Assembly (NCBI RefSeq): GCF_014466985.1
Contig: NZ_AP022826.1
Span: forward strand, 124,001-188,000
From: Nitrosophilus labii
GTDB lineage: Bacteria > Campylobacterota > Campylobacteria > Campylobacterales > Nitratiruptoraceae
DNA length: 64,000 nt
Direction of reading: 5' to 3'
Shown here: positions 34,479-53,399 of the stretch, piece after piece
Numbering within the stretch: position 1 is the first letter of the stretch
How the letters are laid out: every line of letters starts with the position of its first letter
The notes under the pieces: model-generated
Database searches by the model: none
What the model was told of the DNA's origin: nothing
The model's input: only the letters and a program-made list of their open reading frames with translations
Program-made: the position numbers and the translations under genes

Positions 34479-35680
34479 AAACCCAGATTTTGCAATAGAG
34501 TTCTTCTTGAATAAGAAAATTTAATGATATTATTTTGAAGTTTATCTTTTTTCTCAACTAAAAAGCGATAAAAGTTATCCAAATCCACCAATAGGAAGAG
34601 ATAGATTCTTGTTTTTTTCAAAAAGAGAGTTCATCCAAGCTCTTCTTTTTTTGGCTAGAGCCATTTTGAGCACTTTTTGATTGGAGTAGTGATTAGTAAT
34701 ATAACTTCCTATTGCAAAGCAATAGGCTCTGATAGTTGTGAAAGACATTGATTTGATTGTAAAAGAGAGTGTTTAAAAAGAGCTAGGATATTGTACGCCA
34801 TCATAATGAATCGAAAGGAAGCTTCCGTAGCGAAAAAGCCTTTGAGTACAAAACTATCTATGGCAAAATCATATTTGAGCTCTTTGATTTGGTTTTCAGC
34901 ATCAGCTCTTTGATTGTAGAGTCTATAGATCTGATCTGCTGGTAAAGAAAGATTGGTCACATAGGCGCTATATCTATACAGCGGTTCATCAAAAAGAGTT
35001 TTACCTGTCGCTTTTGGATAGTTTTCGACTCTTTTTCGCACAATAACATAGCGTCTAGGATAGGGACTATTTGGATGTTTGAGATACAATATGGCTGTAT
35101 CGATCCCTTTTGTTATCGATATCCATTGAGTTATTTTACCTATCTCGTATTGGATATTTGTATAGAACTTTACCGCTATGATGTAGTTTAGCTCTTTGTT
35201 CTCTAGCCATTTGAGTAGTTCATTGGCATAAAAACCGCTATCGGCTCTGACTAAACCTATAGGATGATCTTGCAAAACTTTCTCGAATGTCTCTTGTAAA
35301 AAGGCTTTGTAACTGCTAAGACTTACGCTATTACCGCTTCTTAGCCAAGCGTTCTACCATTTTCGTCTGTTCTATAAAGACTATGAGAGGATGATGAGAA
35401 GGTCTGCCAGGCTTTTTAGGATTATAGCCAACTTTCGCTCCCTCTTGATTGCCATATCTTGTTATAACTGTAGAATCCAAATCTATCGTCAAACTATCTA
35501 CATCTATCCTTTACGATTCATAAAATCTTTTAATATTTTCATCCCTCCAAATGGCGTAATATTCTTGTCTATATACCCAATCTTCAATTCACCCATTTGG
35601 TTAGTCCCTCTTCCCTTTAGTTTTTCCGCTTGTATGGTAGGTTTAATATTTTATCATTATCTAATGAAAAATTTGGGTTT
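34479..35680 (-). mobile_element. IS1380-like element, degenerate (about 1.2 kb)
   Basis: Terminal inverted repeats AAACCCAGATTTTGCAATAG (34479) and, on the complement, AAACCCAAATTTTTCATTAG (35680). This is the parent-type sequence of the deleted copy at 17122-18783. Its transposase has several frameshifts. No clear short target duplication is visible. It truncates the IS110 remnant on one side and abuts an IS481-like remnant on the other. Confidence 0.8.
34709..35596 (-). pseudogene. IS1380-family transposase, frameshifted
   Basis: Read from ATG 35596: GELKIGYIDKNITPFGGMKI up to DRKG and a stop. It resumes as DSLTIDLDSTVITRYGNQEG (catalytic aspartate region) and RPSHHPLIVFI, shifts near 35355, then continues in the long frame 35275-34709 (VRADSGFYANELLKWL, NQRADAENQIKELKYDF with the catalytic glutamate). 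A further shift near 34709 cuts off a C-terminal tail still visible to about 34570 (LAKKRRAWMNSLFEK). Not functional. Confidence 0.85.
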
Positions 35681-35685
35681 AAAAA

Positions 35686-35982
35686 GAGTTTGACGCTTTA
35701 ATAGAACAAAAAGGTCTCACACATTATTGAACATATCCTAAAAGCCCTAAAATGAACGCACATAATGAACGCTTCAATAGAACCATTCAAGAACAATTTA
35801 TTGACTATTATGAAGACCTACTCTTTACAGATATTAACGAATTTAACAAAAAACTTGCCCACTGGCTCATCGATTACAATACCAAAATACTACACTATTC
35901 ACTTAATTTTAAATCTCCGGTAAAATACCTTCTTGAAAATCATAATGAGTGCCATATGTATTGGACTTATACAATCTATTGA
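35686..35982 (+). pseudogene. IS481-like transposase, C-terminal remnant
   Basis: The frame reads EFDALIEQKGLTHY, a TGA where relatives have tryptophan, then TYPKSPKMNAHNERFNRTIQ (the catalytic-glutamate region of rve-type transposases), DINEFNKKLAHWLIDYNT and the terminal ECHMYWTY. Everything upstream is missing, cut by the IS1380-like end. The open frame from ATG 35752 is only the tail of this pseudogene. Its stop codon overlaps the promoter -35 box at 35979. Confidence 0.82.
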
Positions 35983-36007
35983 CAACACTAAAAAAAATTT
36001 GTATAAT
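35979..36007 (+). promoter_or_regulatory. Consensus sigma70 promoter for the tRNA-tuf operon
   Basis: TTGACA (35979-35984), 17-base spacer, TATAAT (36002-36007): both hexamers are perfect. It stands 18 bases before the first tRNA (36025). The -35 box overlaps the stop codon of the upstream transposase remnant, so the IS pile comes right up to this essential promoter without breaking it. Confidence 0.9.
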
Positions 36008-36024
36008 TCCAGTCCAATTTGTTT

Positions 36025-36101
36025 GCCGGTGTAGCTCAGTTGGCTAGAGCAGCTGATTTGTAATCAGCAGGTCGGGGGTTCGAGTCCCTTCACCGGCTCC
36101 A
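36025..36101 (+). tRNA. tRNA-Thr (anticodon TGT)
   Basis: Acceptor GCCGGTG pairs with CACCGGC, the T-arm is GGGGGTTCGAGTCCC-like, the anticodon loop TTTGTAA gives TGT, and CCA is encoded at 36099-36101. First of four tRNAs upstream of tuf, in the order known from thrU-tyrU-glyT-thrT-tuf. Confidence 0.95.
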
Positions 36102-36134
36102 TTGATAAAATCAGTGTTTGACCAGTAAGACACT

Positions 36135-36220
36135 GGTGGGATACTCAAGTGGTCAACGAGGGCAGACTGTAAATCTGCTGGCTTTCGCCTTCGGAGGTTC
36201 GAATCCTCCTCCCACCACCA
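36135..36220 (+). tRNA. tRNA-Tyr (anticodon GTA)
   Basis: Acceptor GGTGGGA/TCCCACC, anticodon loop CTGTAAA, a long variable arm (class II) between GCTGGC and GGAGG, and encoded CCA at 36218-36220. Confidence 0.95.
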
Positions 36221-36233
36221 TTAAGTGTCATTT

Positions 36234-36310
36234 GCGGGAGTAGCTCAGTTGGCTAGAGCATCAGCCTTCCAAGCTGAGGGTCGCGGGTTCGAGTCCCGTC
36301 TCCCGCTCCA
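36234..36310 (+). tRNA. tRNA-Gly (anticodon TCC)
   Basis: Acceptor GCGGGAG/CTCCCGC, anticodon loop CTTCCAA, T-loop GGTTCGAGTCC, encoded CCA at 36308-36310. Confidence 0.95.
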
Positions 36311-36389
36311 GAACTGGGAGCTGAACTAATTACCTCTTTTACTACTTAGTTTTGCTTCCATTGTATATTGCCATTGCGATTTGAGTTGT

Positions 36390-36464
36390 GCCCAGATAGC
36401 TCAGTGGCAGAGCACTTCCTTGGTAAGGAAGAGGTCGGCGGTTCAATCCCGCTTCTGGGCTCCA
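36390..36464 (+). tRNA. tRNA-Thr (anticodon GGT)
   Basis: Acceptor GCCCAGA/TCTGGGC, anticodon loop TTGGTAA, T-loop GGTTCAATCCC, encoded CCA at 36462-36464. The last tRNA before tuf. Confidence 0.95.
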
Positions 36465-36625
36465 TCCAAAATATATAGTGTTTGAATGAAAGTGTTTGTG
36501 TTTGAAACAATTTTACATTGACACTATCATAAACGCTAATGATATTAAATTAAAACTTAAGAAAATATTTGGGTATATTTTGGTAGAATTAGCCCGAATT
36601 TTAATCAAATTATACGGAGGAAAAG
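36465..36625. promoter_or_regulatory. tRNA-Thr to tuf intergenic region
   Basis: Contains TTGACA (36518-36523) with a possible -10 GATATT (36541-36546) and a later TAGAAT near 36583, so tuf may have its own promoter. AGTGTTT occurs twice, 14 bases apart, near its start. ACGGAGGA before the tuf ATG is a strong ribosome-binding site. Confidence 0.45.
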
Positions 36626-37825
36626 ATGGCTAAAGAAAAATTTGTCAAAACCAAGCCACATGTTAACATTGGTACTATAGGTCACGTTGACCATGGTAAG
36701 ACTACTTTGACTGCTGCTATAACTGCAGTTTTGGCTGAAAAAGGTTACGCTGAAAAAAGAGATTACGATCAGATAGATAATGCGCCAGAAGAGAGAGAAA
36801 GAGGTATTACTATCGCTACTTCTCATGTTGAATACGAAACTGAAAAAAGACACTATGCGCACGTTGACTGTCCTGGACACGCGGACTACGTAAAAAACAT
36901 GATCACTGGTGCTGCACAAATGGATGGAGCCATTTTAGTTGTTTCTGCTGCTGACGGTCCAATGCCACAAACTAGAGAGCACATTCTTCTTTCAAGACAG
37001 GTTGGTGTTCCATATATAGTTGTATTCCTAAACAAAGAGGATATGGTTGACGATCCTGAGCTTCTTGAACTTGTTGAAATGGAAGTTAGAGAGCTACTAA
37101 ACGAGTATGATTTTCCAGGAGACGATGTACCAGTAATCGCAGGTTCTGCTTTAAAAGCTTTAGAAGAAGCAAAAGAAGGAAAACTTGGACCTTGGTCTGA
37201 AAAAATCATCAAGCTTATGGATGCGGTTGATGAGTATATTCCTACTCCTGAAAGAGATATCGACAAGCCATTCTTGATGCCAATTGAAGATGTTTTCTCA
37301 ATCTCTGGTAGGGGTACAGTTGTTACTGGTAGAATCGAAAGAGGTATAGTTAAAGTTGGTGATGAGGTAGAAATAGTTGGCATAAGACCAACTCAAAAAA
37401 CTACTGTTACTGGCGTTGAGATGTTTAGAAAAGAGCTTGATCAAGGTGAAGCTGGCGACAATGTCGGTGTACTTCTAAGAGGTACTAAAAAAGAGGAAGT
37501 TGAAAGAGGTATGGTTCTTTGTCAACCAGGCTCTATAACTCCTCACACTAAATTTGAAGCAGAAGTTTACGTACTAACTAAAGAAGAGGGTGGAAGACAT
37601 ACTCCATTCTTTAGCGGTTATAGACCTCAGTTCTATGTTAGAACAACTGACGTAACTGGAAGCGTTATTCTTCCAGAAGGGACTGAGATGGTTATGCCTG
37701 GAGATAATGTAAAAATCACGGCTGAACTTATAGCACCGATTGCTCTTGAAGAGGGAACGAGATTTGCTATCAGAGAAGGTGGTAGAACTGTCGGTGCCGG
37801 TGTTGTAACTAAAATAATCGAGTAA
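36626..37825 (+). CDS. tuf: Elongation factor Tu
   Basis: 399 residues. G1 is GHVDHGKT (residues 19-26), G3 DCPGH, G4 NKED (NKxD), followed by the two beta-barrel domains ([19 protein letters not shown]; the C-terminal [13 protein letters not shown]). EF-Tu delivers aminoacyl-tRNA to the ribosome. It follows the four-tRNA cluster and precedes rpmG. Only one copy is in the window. A short GGGGC/GCCCC hairpin (37831-37847) follows the stop. Confidence 0.97.
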   Translation: MAKEKFVKTKPHVNIGTIGHVDHGKTTLTAAITAVLAEKGYAEKRDYDQIDNAPEERERGITIATSHVEYETEKRHYAHVDCPGHADYVKNMITGAAQMDGAILVVSAADGPMPQTREHILLSRQVGVPYIVVFLNKEDMVDDPELLELVEMEVRELLNEYDFPGDDVPVIAGSALKALEEAKEGKLGPWSEKIIKLMDAVDEYIPTPERDIDKPFLMPIEDVFSISGRGTVVTGRIERGIVKVGDEVEIVGIRPTQKTTVTGVEMFRKELDQGEAGDNVGVLLRGTKKEEVERGMVLCQPGSITPHTKFEAEVYVLTKEEGGRHTPFFSGYRPQFYVRTTDVTGSVILPEGTEMVMPGDNVKITAELIAPIALEEGTRFAIREGGRTVGAGVVTKIIE

Positions 37826-37867
37826 TTTTAGGGGCTATTGCTGCCCCAACATTAAAAAGGCATAAAG

Positions 37868-38020
37868 ATGAGAGAAATAATTCATTTGGCTTGTGAGAAG
37901 TGTAATAGAAGAAATTATCACACGACAAAAAACAAAAAAACTCATACAGAGAAATTTCAAATAAGAAAATATTGCAAATTTTGTAAAGAACACACACTAC
38001 ATAAAGAAGCTAAACTTTAA
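37868..38020 (+). CDS. rpmG: Large ribosomal subunit protein L33
   Basis: 50 residues. [20 protein letters not shown] and [16 protein letters not shown] carry two CxxC pairs, the zinc-binding form of L33. The length is normal. It starts 42 bp after the tuf stop and ends just before a heptad-repeat hairpin that separates it from tRNA-Trp. Confidence 0.94.
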   Translation: MREIIHLACEKCNRRNYHTTKNKKTHTEKFQIRKYCKFCKEHTLHKEAKL

Positions 38021-38096
38021 GAAGGTTGAAGGCTGAAGTTAGAAGGTTGAAGAGATGACTTTTGTCTTTCCTTCAACCTAATTACCTTTAACCTAA
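38021..38096. repeat. Heptad-repeat hairpin between rpmG and tRNA-Trp
   Basis: Five consecutive 7-base words begin directly after the rpmG stop: GAAGGTT, GAAGGCT, GAAGTTA, GAAGGTT, GAAGAGA (38021-38055). The complement arm contains CTTCAACCT (38071-38079), which pairs perfectly with AGGTTGAAG (38044-38052), then ACCTAAT, TACCTTT, AACCTAA at the same 7-base spacing. No U-tract follows, so it is not a standard terminator. Confidence 0.75.
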
Positions 38097-38100
38097 ATAT

Positions 38101-38176
38101 AGGGCAGTAGCTCCAATGGTAGAGCGGCGGTCTCCAAAACCGCGTGTTGGGGGTTCGAGTCCCTCCTGCCCTGCCA
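38101..38176 (+). tRNA. tRNA-Trp (anticodon CCA)
   Basis: Acceptor AGGGCAG/CTGCCCT, anticodon loop CTCCAAA, T-loop GGTTCGAGTCC, encoded CCA at 38174-38176. Position between rpmG and secE is the usual one in this phylum. Confidence 0.95.
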
Positions 38177-38192
38177 TAAAAGGATTTATAAA

Positions 38193-38372
38193 ATGGAAAA
38201 ATTTATAAAATATTTTGAAGAAGCAAAGATAGAGTTACAAAAAGTAATTTTCCCTACAAAAGACCAAGTAAAAAATGCTTATATTGCTGTTTTTGTCGTG
38301 GTACTGATTGTTTCACTTTTTTTGGCGTTGATAGATTTGACTATGTCATTTACTCTTTCACATATAATGTAA
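38193..38372 (+). CDS. secE: Preprotein translocase subunit SecE
   Basis: 59 residues, the short single-helix form of SecE: an amphipathic N-terminal part (KFIKYFEEAKIELQKVIFPT) containing the conserved K-V-x-F/W-P-T motif, then one transmembrane segment (IAVFVVVLIVSLFLALIDL-like). SecE stabilises SecY in the inner-membrane translocon. It lies between tRNA-Trp and nusG as expected. Confidence 0.94.
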   Translation: MEKFIKYFEEAKIELQKVIFPTKDQVKNAYIAVFVVVLIVSLFLALIDLTMSFTLSHIM

Positions 38373-38388
38373 TTAAGGAATCTACTAT

Positions 38389-38919
38389 ATGACACATAAA
38401 TGGTATGCGATACAGGTTCACGGCGGAAGTGAACAAGCAGTAAAAAGAGCAATAGAAAATATAGCTAAAGATGAGCATCTTGAAGAAAAAATTAAAGAAG
38501 TAATAGTACCTACGGAAGATGTAATAGAAGTAAAGCAGGGAAAAAAGAAAATAACACAAAGAGCTCTTTACCCAGGATACGTCTTCGCTCTTTTAGAACT
38601 AGATTTAGATTTATGGCATAAAATACAATCAATGCCAAAAGTAGGCAGATTTATAGGCGAATCAAAAAAGCCTACTCCTTTGAGTGAAGAAGATGTAAAA
38701 GTAATTTTAGAAAAAGCACAACAAAAAGGTGCGCCTAAACCTAAAATCTCTTTTGAACGCGGTGAAGTTGTTCGCATTATCGAAGGACCATTTGCTAATT
38801 TTACCGGTGTTGTAGAAGAGTATGATATGGAGCATGGAAAATTGAAGCTAAACGTATCTATATTTGGTAGAAGCACACCGGTTGAGATTCTCTATTCGCA
38901 AGTTGAAAAAATAATCTAA
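38389..38919 (+). CDS. nusG: Transcription termination/antitermination factor NusG
   Basis: 176 residues. The NGN domain (WYAIQVHGGSEQAVKRAIE, YPGYVFALLELDLDLWHKIQ) is joined to a C-terminal KOW domain (about 120-176; FERGEVVRIIEGPFANFTGV). NusG links RNA polymerase with Rho or the ribosome. Family length is 175-185. It is 16 bp downstream of secE. Confidence 0.96.
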   Translation: MTHKWYAIQVHGGSEQAVKRAIENIAKDEHLEEKIKEVIVPTEDVIEVKQGKKKITQRALYPGYVFALLELDLDLWHKIQSMPKVGRFIGESKKPTPLSEEDVKVILEKAQQKGAPKPKISFERGEVVRIIEGPFANFTGVVEEYDMEHGKLKLNVSIFGRSTPVEILYSQVEKII

Positions 38920-38939
38920 ATTATTAGAAAGGAAAATAG

Positions 38940-39365
38940 ATGGCTAAAAAAGTTGTTGGTGAAATCAAACTACAAATACCAGCCGGAAAAGCAAACCCGT
39001 CACCTCCAGTCGGTCCTGCTCTTGGACAAAGAGGTGTAAATATTATGGAGTTTTGTAAGGCGTTTAATGAAAAAACTAAAGATATGATGGGATTTAACAT
39101 CCCTGTTATTATTACAGTTTATGCTGATAGAAGTTTTACTTTTGTTACAAAACAACCGCCTGCTACTGATTTGATAAAAAAAGCCGCAGGTATACAAAAA
39201 GGTAGTGATAATCCACTTAAAAATAAAGTAGGAAAAATAACTAAAGCTCAACTTGAAGAGATTGCAAAAACAAAAATGCCTGATTTAAATACAAATGATC
39301 TTGAAGCCGCAATGAAAACAATAGCGGGATCATGTAGAAGTATGGGGATTGAAATAGTTGATTAA
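38940..39365 (+). CDS. rplK: Large ribosomal subunit protein L11
   Basis: 141 residues, the standard length. The N-terminal domain contains the proline-rich switch region [19 protein letters not shown], and the C-terminal rRNA-binding domain ends [21 protein letters not shown]. It forms the stalk base with L10/L7/L12. AGGA precedes the ATG. Confidence 0.97.
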   Translation: MAKKVVGEIKLQIPAGKANPSPPVGPALGQRGVNIMEFCKAFNEKTKDMMGFNIPVIITVYADRSFTFVTKQPPATDLIKKAAGIQKGSDNPLKNKVGKITKAQLEEIAKTKMPDLNTNDLEAAMKTIAGSCRSMGIEIVD

Positions 39366-39374
39366 GCGATCTTG

Positions 39375-39401
39375 ACCGCAAAGATCTAAAAGAGTTGCGG
39401 T
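39375..39401 (+). promoter_or_regulatory. Hairpin in the rplK-rplA spacer
   Basis: ACCGCAA (39375-39381) pairs with TTGCGGT (39395-39401); an alternative stem GATCTT/AAGATC overlaps it. In many bacteria L1 represses this operon by binding an rRNA-like hairpin, so this structure is a candidate L1 site, but the canonical L1 motif was not confirmed. Confidence 0.35.
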
Positions 39402-39425
39402 AGCAAAAAAAATGCGGAGAGAATA

Positions 39426-40130
39426 ATGGGAAAAAAACATTCTAAAAGATATCAACAACTATTAGAAAAAATAGATAGAAATAAAATCTATTCTGTTGAA
39501 GAGGCTGCAAAGACTGTTAAAGATCTTAAATCTGCCAAATTTGACGAAACTGTTGAGTTGGCTTTAAGACTTGGAGTAGATCCAAGACATGCGGATCAAA
39601 TGGTACGAGGTTCTGTTGTTTTACCCCATGGAACTGGTAAAAAAGTAAGGGTAGCAGTTTTTGCAAAAGGTGTTAAAGCTGATGAAGCTAAAGAGGCAGG
39701 TGCTGATATTGTCGGAGCTGAAGATTTAGTAGAAGAGATTCAAAACGGAAATATTAATTTTGATATAGCTATTGCTACTCCCGATATGATGGGTTTAGTT
39801 GGAAAAATAGGTAGAATTTTAGGACCAAAAGGACTTATGCCAAACCCTAAAACCGGAACGGTGACAATGGATGTTGCAAAAGCTGTAAAAAATGCTAAGA
39901 GTGGACAAGTAAACTTTAGAGTTGACAAAAAAGGTAATATTCACGCAGGGATTGGAAAAGCTAGCTTCCCGGCAGAACATATTGCAGAAAATTTAAAAGA
40001 GTTTGTAGCGGCAATTAATAAACTTAAGCCTGCAGCCGCAAAAGGAAAATATATAAGACTTGCTGCCTTATCTTTAACTATGAGTCCGGCAATAGAGTTA
40101 GATTCTCAGGAATTAATGGATATTAAATAA
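39426..40130 (+). CDS. rplA: Large ribosomal subunit protein L1
   Basis: 234 residues. Seen: [20 protein letters not shown] at the start, [22 protein letters not shown] and [18 protein letters not shown], the RNA-binding signatures of L1. It forms the mobile L1 stalk at the E-site and usually autoregulates its operon. It is followed at once by a nested hairpin (40131-40191). Confidence 0.97.
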   Translation: MGKKHSKRYQQLLEKIDRNKIYSVEEAAKTVKDLKSAKFDETVELALRLGVDPRHADQMVRGSVVLPHGTGKKVRVAVFAKGVKADEAKEAGADIVGAEDLVEEIQNGNINFDIAIATPDMMGLVGKIGRILGPKGLMPNPKTGTVTMDVAKAVKNAKSGQVNFRVDKKGNIHAGIGKASFPAEHIAENLKEFVAAINKLKPAAAKGKYIRLAALSLTMSPAIELDSQELMDIK

Positions 40131-40191
40131 GTTTGAAGTTTAACGTTTCAAGTTAGTAAAAAAACTTGAAACATATTTTAAAACTTCAAAC
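40131..40191. repeat. Heptad-repeat nested hairpin between rplA and rplJ
   Basis: It starts directly after the rplA stop with GTTTGAA, GTTTAAC, GTTTCAA, GTTAGTA (7-base steps). The outer stem GTTTGAAGTTT (40131-40141) pairs with AAACTTCAAAC (40181-40191), 11 of 11. The inner stem GTTTCAAGTT (40145-40154) pairs with AACTTGAAAC (40163-40172), 10 of 10, leaving an 8-base loop. The strongest of the repeat hairpins in this supercluster. Confidence 0.8.
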
Positions 40192-40267
40192 TTTATCTTA
40201 GACTGAAGATAGTGGGCATAAAAATAAGACCTGCTTGAAGTCTTCTGTCGGAAAGGAGGTTAAGAAA
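40192..40267 (+). promoter_or_regulatory. rplJ leader, candidate L10 autoregulatory site
   Basis: The 76 bases before rplJ include a small hairpin AGAC...GTCT around 40228-40243 and a very strong AAGGAGGT ribosome-binding site 8 bases before the TTG start. L10 leaders that bind the L10-L12 complex are common here, but the conserved kink-turn motif was not matched. Low confidence. Confidence 0.35.
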
Positions 40268-40783
40268 TTGACACGAGCTCAAAAAGAAGAGGTTGTTGCC
40301 AGGCTCACTGAAGAGTTCAAAAATGCAGCAGCTATAATAGATTGTAACTATAAAGGTATGAGCGTATCTGAGTTGGAGTCTTTTAGAAAAAAGCTTAAAG
40401 AAAAAGGGATTAAAGCTCAGGTTGTAAAAAATACACTTGCTTTAATTGCTTTAAAAAATAACGGTATTGAAGATTTCCAACTTAAAGATACAAATATCCT
40501 TGTTTGGGGTGACGATCTCGTAACTTTAGCAAAAACAGTAACTGAATTTGCTAAAGAAGCACCGAAAGGTTTTGAGATTAAACAAGGTTATTTTGAAGGT
40601 GAGGTTGCTGATCCTGCCAAGATTGAAGCCTATTCTAAGCTTCCGAGCAAAGAAGAGCTTCTTGGTATGTTGCTGTCTGTATGGACTGCGCCTCTTAGAA
40701 ACTTACTATACGTATGGAATGCACCAAAACAGAATTTTGTTACAGTGCTTGAAAATATAAAACAACAAAAAGAAAATTCTTAA
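40268..40783 (+). CDS. rplJ: Large ribosomal subunit protein L10
   Basis: 171 residues from a TTG start: AAGGAGGT lies upstream and the protein begins [20 protein letters not shown] as in related species. The open frame extends 11 codons further upstream but that part covers the ribosome-binding site. Conserved [20 protein letters not shown] and [11 protein letters not shown]10 anchors L7/L12 dimers at the stalk through its C-terminal helix. Confidence 0.93.
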   Translation: MTRAQKEEVVARLTEEFKNAAAIIDCNYKGMSVSELESFRKKLKEKGIKAQVVKNTLALIALKNNGIEDFQLKDTNILVWGDDLVTLAKTVTEFAKEAPKGFEIKQGYFEGEVADPAKIEAYSKLPSKEELLGMLLSVWTAPLRNLLYVWNAPKQNFVTVLENIKQQKENS

Positions 40784-40805
40784 AATAAAAAGAAGGAGAA
40801 GTGAC

Positions 40806-41189
40806 ATGGCTATAACAAAAGAAGATGTAATCGAGTATATTTCAAATCTATCTGTTCTAGAATTAAGCGAATTGGTGAAAGAGTTTGAAGAGAAATTTGG
40901 TGTTTCTGCTCAACCAACAGTAGTTGCTGGCGCTGTTGCAGCTGGTGGTGATGCTGGTGGCGCTGCTGCAGAAGAGAAAACTGAGTTTGACGTTGTATTA
41001 ACTGATGCTGGTGCTAAGAAAATTAATGCTATTAAAGTTGTAAGAGCTGTAACTGGCCTTGGACTAAAAGAAGCTAAAGAAGCTGTAGAAAGCTGTCCAA
41101 CAACAATTAAAGAAGGTATAAGCAAAGAAGAAGCTGAAGAGATTAAAAAGCAGTTTGAAGAAGCTGGAGCAAAAGTAGAGATTAAATAA
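40806..41189 (+). CDS. rplL: Large ribosomal subunit protein L7/L12
   Basis: 127 residues. An N-terminal dimerisation helix pair (about 1-35), an alanine/glycine hinge ([16 protein letters not shown]) and the C-terminal domain [20 protein letters not shown] with [18 protein letters not shown], which recruits GTPase factors. The length is normal. AAGGAG precedes the ATG. Confidence 0.97.
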   Translation: MAITKEDVIEYISNLSVLELSELVKEFEEKFGVSAQPTVVAGAVAAGGDAGGAAAEEKTEFDVVLTDAGAKKINAIKVVRAVTGLGLKEAKEAVESCPTTIKEGISKEEAEEIKKQFEEAGAKVEIK

Positions 41190-41208
41190 TTTTGTTTTTT
41201 AAATTTAG

Positions 41209-41229
41209 AAGAGAGGTTTATCCTCTCTT
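41209..41229 (+). terminator. Attenuator-like hairpin between rplL and rpoB
   Basis: AAGAGAGG (41209-41216), loop TTTAT, CCTCTCTT (41222-41229) followed by TAATCC. Position matches the partial terminator that lowers rpoBC expression relative to L7/L12 in other bacteria. The short U-run suggests incomplete termination. Confidence 0.6.
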
Positions 41230-41295
41230 TAATCCATTGTTAGATATTATGTTATCTTACCCCCTACAAGCCTTCACGGCTAAAACTACTTTTAA

Positions 41296-49975
<8,680 letters not shown>

Positions 49976-50172
49976 TTAAGATTATTTAGTTATTGGTCAT
50001 TAGTCATTGATGACAAATATAGTGTCAAATATGACATAATGACCAGTTCGCTTAAAAAAGAACAACTTTAAAATAACTTTAAATTAAGTTATTTTAAAGA
50101 TTTATTTTAGTATTATTAGCCACTAAAAAATGCAATCGCATTAAAAATATGTATTAAAGGAAAGGAAAAGAA
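49976..50172. repeat. rpoC-rpsL spacer with a heptad-repeat hairpin
   Basis: TTGGTCA, TTAGTCA, TTGATGA run in 7-base steps from 49993. TGGTCATTA (49994-50002) pairs with TAATGACCA (50037-50045), and GTCAT (50003-50007) with ATGAC (50031-50035), giving a 14-bp stem with a single bulged base. The rest of the 197-bp spacer is AT-rich; AAAGGAAAGGAAAAG before the GTG of rpsL supplies the ribosome-binding site. Confidence 0.75.
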
Positions 50173-50547
50173 GTGCCTACAATCAATCAGTTGATAAGAA
50201 AAGAGAGAAAAAAGGTAATCAAAAAATCGAAGTCACCAGCTTTGGTTAAATGTCCTCAAAGAAGGGGTGTTTGTACAAGAGTTTACACAACAACTCCTAA
50301 AAAGCCTAACTCTGCACTTAGAAAAGTTGCAAAAGTTAGACTAACTTCAGGTTACGAAGTGATAAGCTATATTCCTGGTGAAGGACACAACTTGCAAGAG
50401 CACTCTATCGTATTAGTAAGAGGCGGTAGGGTTAAAGACTTACCAGGTGTTAAGTATCACATAGTTAGGGGTGCATTAGATACTGCAGGCGTAGCAAATA
50501 GAAAAAATTCAAGATCTAAATACGGAACTAAAAAACCTAAATCTTAA
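50173..50547 (+). CDS. rpsL: Small ribosomal subunit protein S12
   Basis: 124 residues with a GTG start; the protein begins [20 protein letters not shown]. The conserved [12 protein letters not shown] segment (K43 region) and [15 protein letters not shown] (K88 region) carry the usual streptomycin-sensitive residues. S12 checks codon-anticodon pairing at the decoding centre. First gene of the str operon part (rpsL-rpsG-fusA). Confidence 0.97.
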   Translation: MPTINQLIRKERKKVIKKSKSPALVKCPQRRGVCTRVYTTTPKKPNSALRKVAKVRLTSGYEVISYIPGEGHNLQEHSIVLVRGGRVKDLPGVKYHIVRGALDTAGVANRKNSRSKYGTKKPKS

Positions 50548-51194
<647 letters not shown>

Positions 51195-51313
51195 AACCAA
51201 AAAAAATTTCCGAAACTGGACTAGCAGAGTCCGGAGACTTCTTGAAAGCAGGATTCTTCCTGCCTTCTTACAATCTTTCAAAATCAAAACTTATAAAATC
51301 TAAAGGATAGAGC

Positions 51314-53392
51314 ATGGCTAAAAAGACTCCGATCGAAAAAATTAGAAATATCGGTATTGCCGCACACATAGATGCTGGTAAAACAACTACTACAGAAAGA
51401 ATACTTTTCTATACCGGGATTTCTCATAAAATAGGTGAGGTTCATGAAGGCGCTGCTACCATGGACTGGATGGAACAAGAAAAAGAGAGAGGTATTACGA
51501 TCACTTCTGCTGCAACTACATGTTTTTGGAAGGATCACCAAATAAACATTATCGATACTCCAGGTCACGTTGATTTTACGATTGAGGTTGAAAGATCAAT
51601 GAGGGTTCTTGACGGTGCTGTAGCAGTTTTCTGTGCAGTTGGTGGTGTTCAACCTCAAAGCGAGACTGTTTGGAGACAAGCTAACAAATATCATGTTCCA
51701 AGAATAGTTTTTGTGAATAAAATGGATAGAATAGGTGCAGATTTTTACAATGTTGAAAATCAGATCAGAGATAGACTAAAAGCAAATCCAGTTCCTATTC
51801 AGATTCCTATAGGTGCTGAAGATAATTTTAGAGGTGTTGTTGATTTGGTAGAGATGAGAGGAATCGTTTGGGATGACGAAACAATGGGCGCAAAATATGA
51901 GGTTATTGAGATCCCAGAAGATTTAAAAGATAAAGCTGAGGAGTATAGAGAAAAACTTATAGAAGCAGTTGCAGAAACTGATGATGAGTTGATGGAAAAA
52001 TATCTAAGCGGTGAAGAGCTGAGTGTTGATGAGATCAAAAAAGGTATCAAAACTGGTACACTAGATATGAGTATTACGCCTATGCTTTGCGGTAGCGCCT
52101 TTAAAAACAAAGGTGTTCAAACGCTTTTAGACGCAGTTGTTGATTATCTGCCGGCTCCTACTGAAGTTGACTGGATAAAAGGAGTAGATCCAAAAACAGG
52201 TGAAGAGGTATCAGTTGAATCAACAGTTGATGGTCCTTTTGCCGCCCTTGCATTTAAGATTATGACAGACCCGTTTGTAGGACAACTATCTTTCATAAGA
52301 GTTTATAGGGGTAAAATTGAGAGCGGAAGTTATGTTCTAAACTCTACTAAAGAGAAGAAAGAGAGAGTTGGTAGGCTACTTAAAATGCATGCAAACAAAA
52401 GAGAGGAGATTAAAGAGCTTCCAGCCGGTGAGATAGGTGCTGTTGTGGGACTTAAATATACACTGACAGGTGATACATTGTGCGATGAAAAATCTCCTGT
52501 GATTTTGGAAAAGATGGAGTTTCCAGAACCTGTTATCTCGGTTGCAGTTGAGCCAAAAACTAAGGCCGACCAAGAGAAGATGAGTGTAGCTTTGGCTAAA
52601 CTTGCTGAAGAGGATCCTAGCTTTAGAGTTCACACCGATGAAGAGACTGGACAGACAATTATCTCTGGTATGGGTGAATTGCACCTTGAAATTATCGTAG
52701 ATAGAATGAAAAGAGAGTTTAAAGTTGAAGCAGAAGTTGGAGCACCTCAAGTTGCATATAGAGAGACTATAAGAACAGCTGTAGATCAAGAGTACAAATA
52801 TGCTAAACAGTCGGGTGGTAGAGGGCAGTACGGACATGTATTTATCAAACTAGAGCCACAAGAGCCAGGTCAAGGTTATGAGTTTGTTAACCAAATTACC
52901 GGTGGGGTTATCCCGAAAGAGTATATTCCAGCGGTTGACAAAGGTATCCAAGAAGCAATGCAAAACGGTGTAGTTGCCGGATATCCTGTAGTTGACGTTA
53001 AAGCAACGTTATATGATGGAAGTTATCACGATGTTGACTCTAGTGAGATGGCATTTAAGATAGCTGGTTCTATGGCGTTCAAAGAGGCTGCCAAAAAAGC
53101 AAATCCTGTACTTCTTGAGCCTATTATGAAAGTGGAAGTAGAAGTTCCTGAAGAGTACATGGGCGATGTTATAGGCGATATCAATAGAAGAAGAGGACAA
53201 GTATCTTCAATGGAAGATAGAGCTGGAAACAAGATAGTTACTGCTATGGTGCCGTTGGCAGAGATGTTTGGATACTCAACTGACTTAAGATCTTTCACTC
53301 AAGGAAGAGGAACTTATTCTATGGAATTTGATCATTATGAAGAGGTTCCAAGAAACGTTGCTGAAGAGATTATCAAAAAAAGACACGGATAA
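51314..53392 (+). CDS. fusA: Elongation factor G
   Basis: 692-residue translocase GTPase. G1 [12 protein letters not shown] lies near the start, followed by G3 DTPGH and G4 NKMD. The domain IV loop is [10 protein letters not shown] and the C-terminal domain reads [18 protein letters not shown]. Length and motifs match canonical EF-G. It follows rpsG by 119 bp. The spacer 51195-51313 has a short CTTGAAAG...CTTTCAAAATC hairpin. Confidence 0.97.
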   Translation: MAKKTPIEKIRNIGIAAHIDAGKTTTTERILFYTGISHKIGEVHEGAATMDWMEQEKERGITITSAATTCFWKDHQINIIDTPGHVDFTIEVERSMRVLDGAVAVFCAVGGVQPQSETVWRQANKYHVPRIVFVNKMDRIGADFYNVENQIRDRLKANPVPIQIPIGAEDNFRGVVDLVEMRGIVWDDETMGAKYEVIEIPEDLKDKAEEYREKLIEAVAETDDELMEKYLSGEELSVDEIKKGIKTGTLDMSITPMLCGSAFKNKGVQTLLDAVVDYLPAPTEVDWIKGVDPKTGEEVSVESTVDGPFAALAFKIMTDPFVGQLSFIRVYRGKIESGSYVLNSTKEKKERVGRLLKMHANKREEIKELPAGEIGAVVGLKYTLTGDTLCDEKSPVILEKMEFPEPVISVAVEPKTKADQEKMSVALAKLAEEDPSFRVHTDEETGQTIISGMGELHLEIIVDRMKREFKVEAEVGAPQVAYRETIRTAVDQEYKYAKQSGGRGQYGHVFIKLEPQEPGQGYEFVNQITGGVIPKEYIPAVDKGIQEAMQNGVVAGYPVVDVKATLYDGSYHDVDSSEMAFKIAGSMAFKEAAKKANPVLLEPIMKVEVEVPEEYMGDVIGDINRRRGQVSSMEDRAGNKIVTAMVPLAEMFGYSTDLRSFTQGRGTYSMEFDHYEEVPRNVAEEIIKKRHG

Positions 53393-53399
53393 TTTAGTC

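Noticed and set aside
35752-35982. Independent small gene from ATG 35752
   Set aside because: It is the tail of an IS481-like transposase; the upstream frame continues the family sequence across a TGA.
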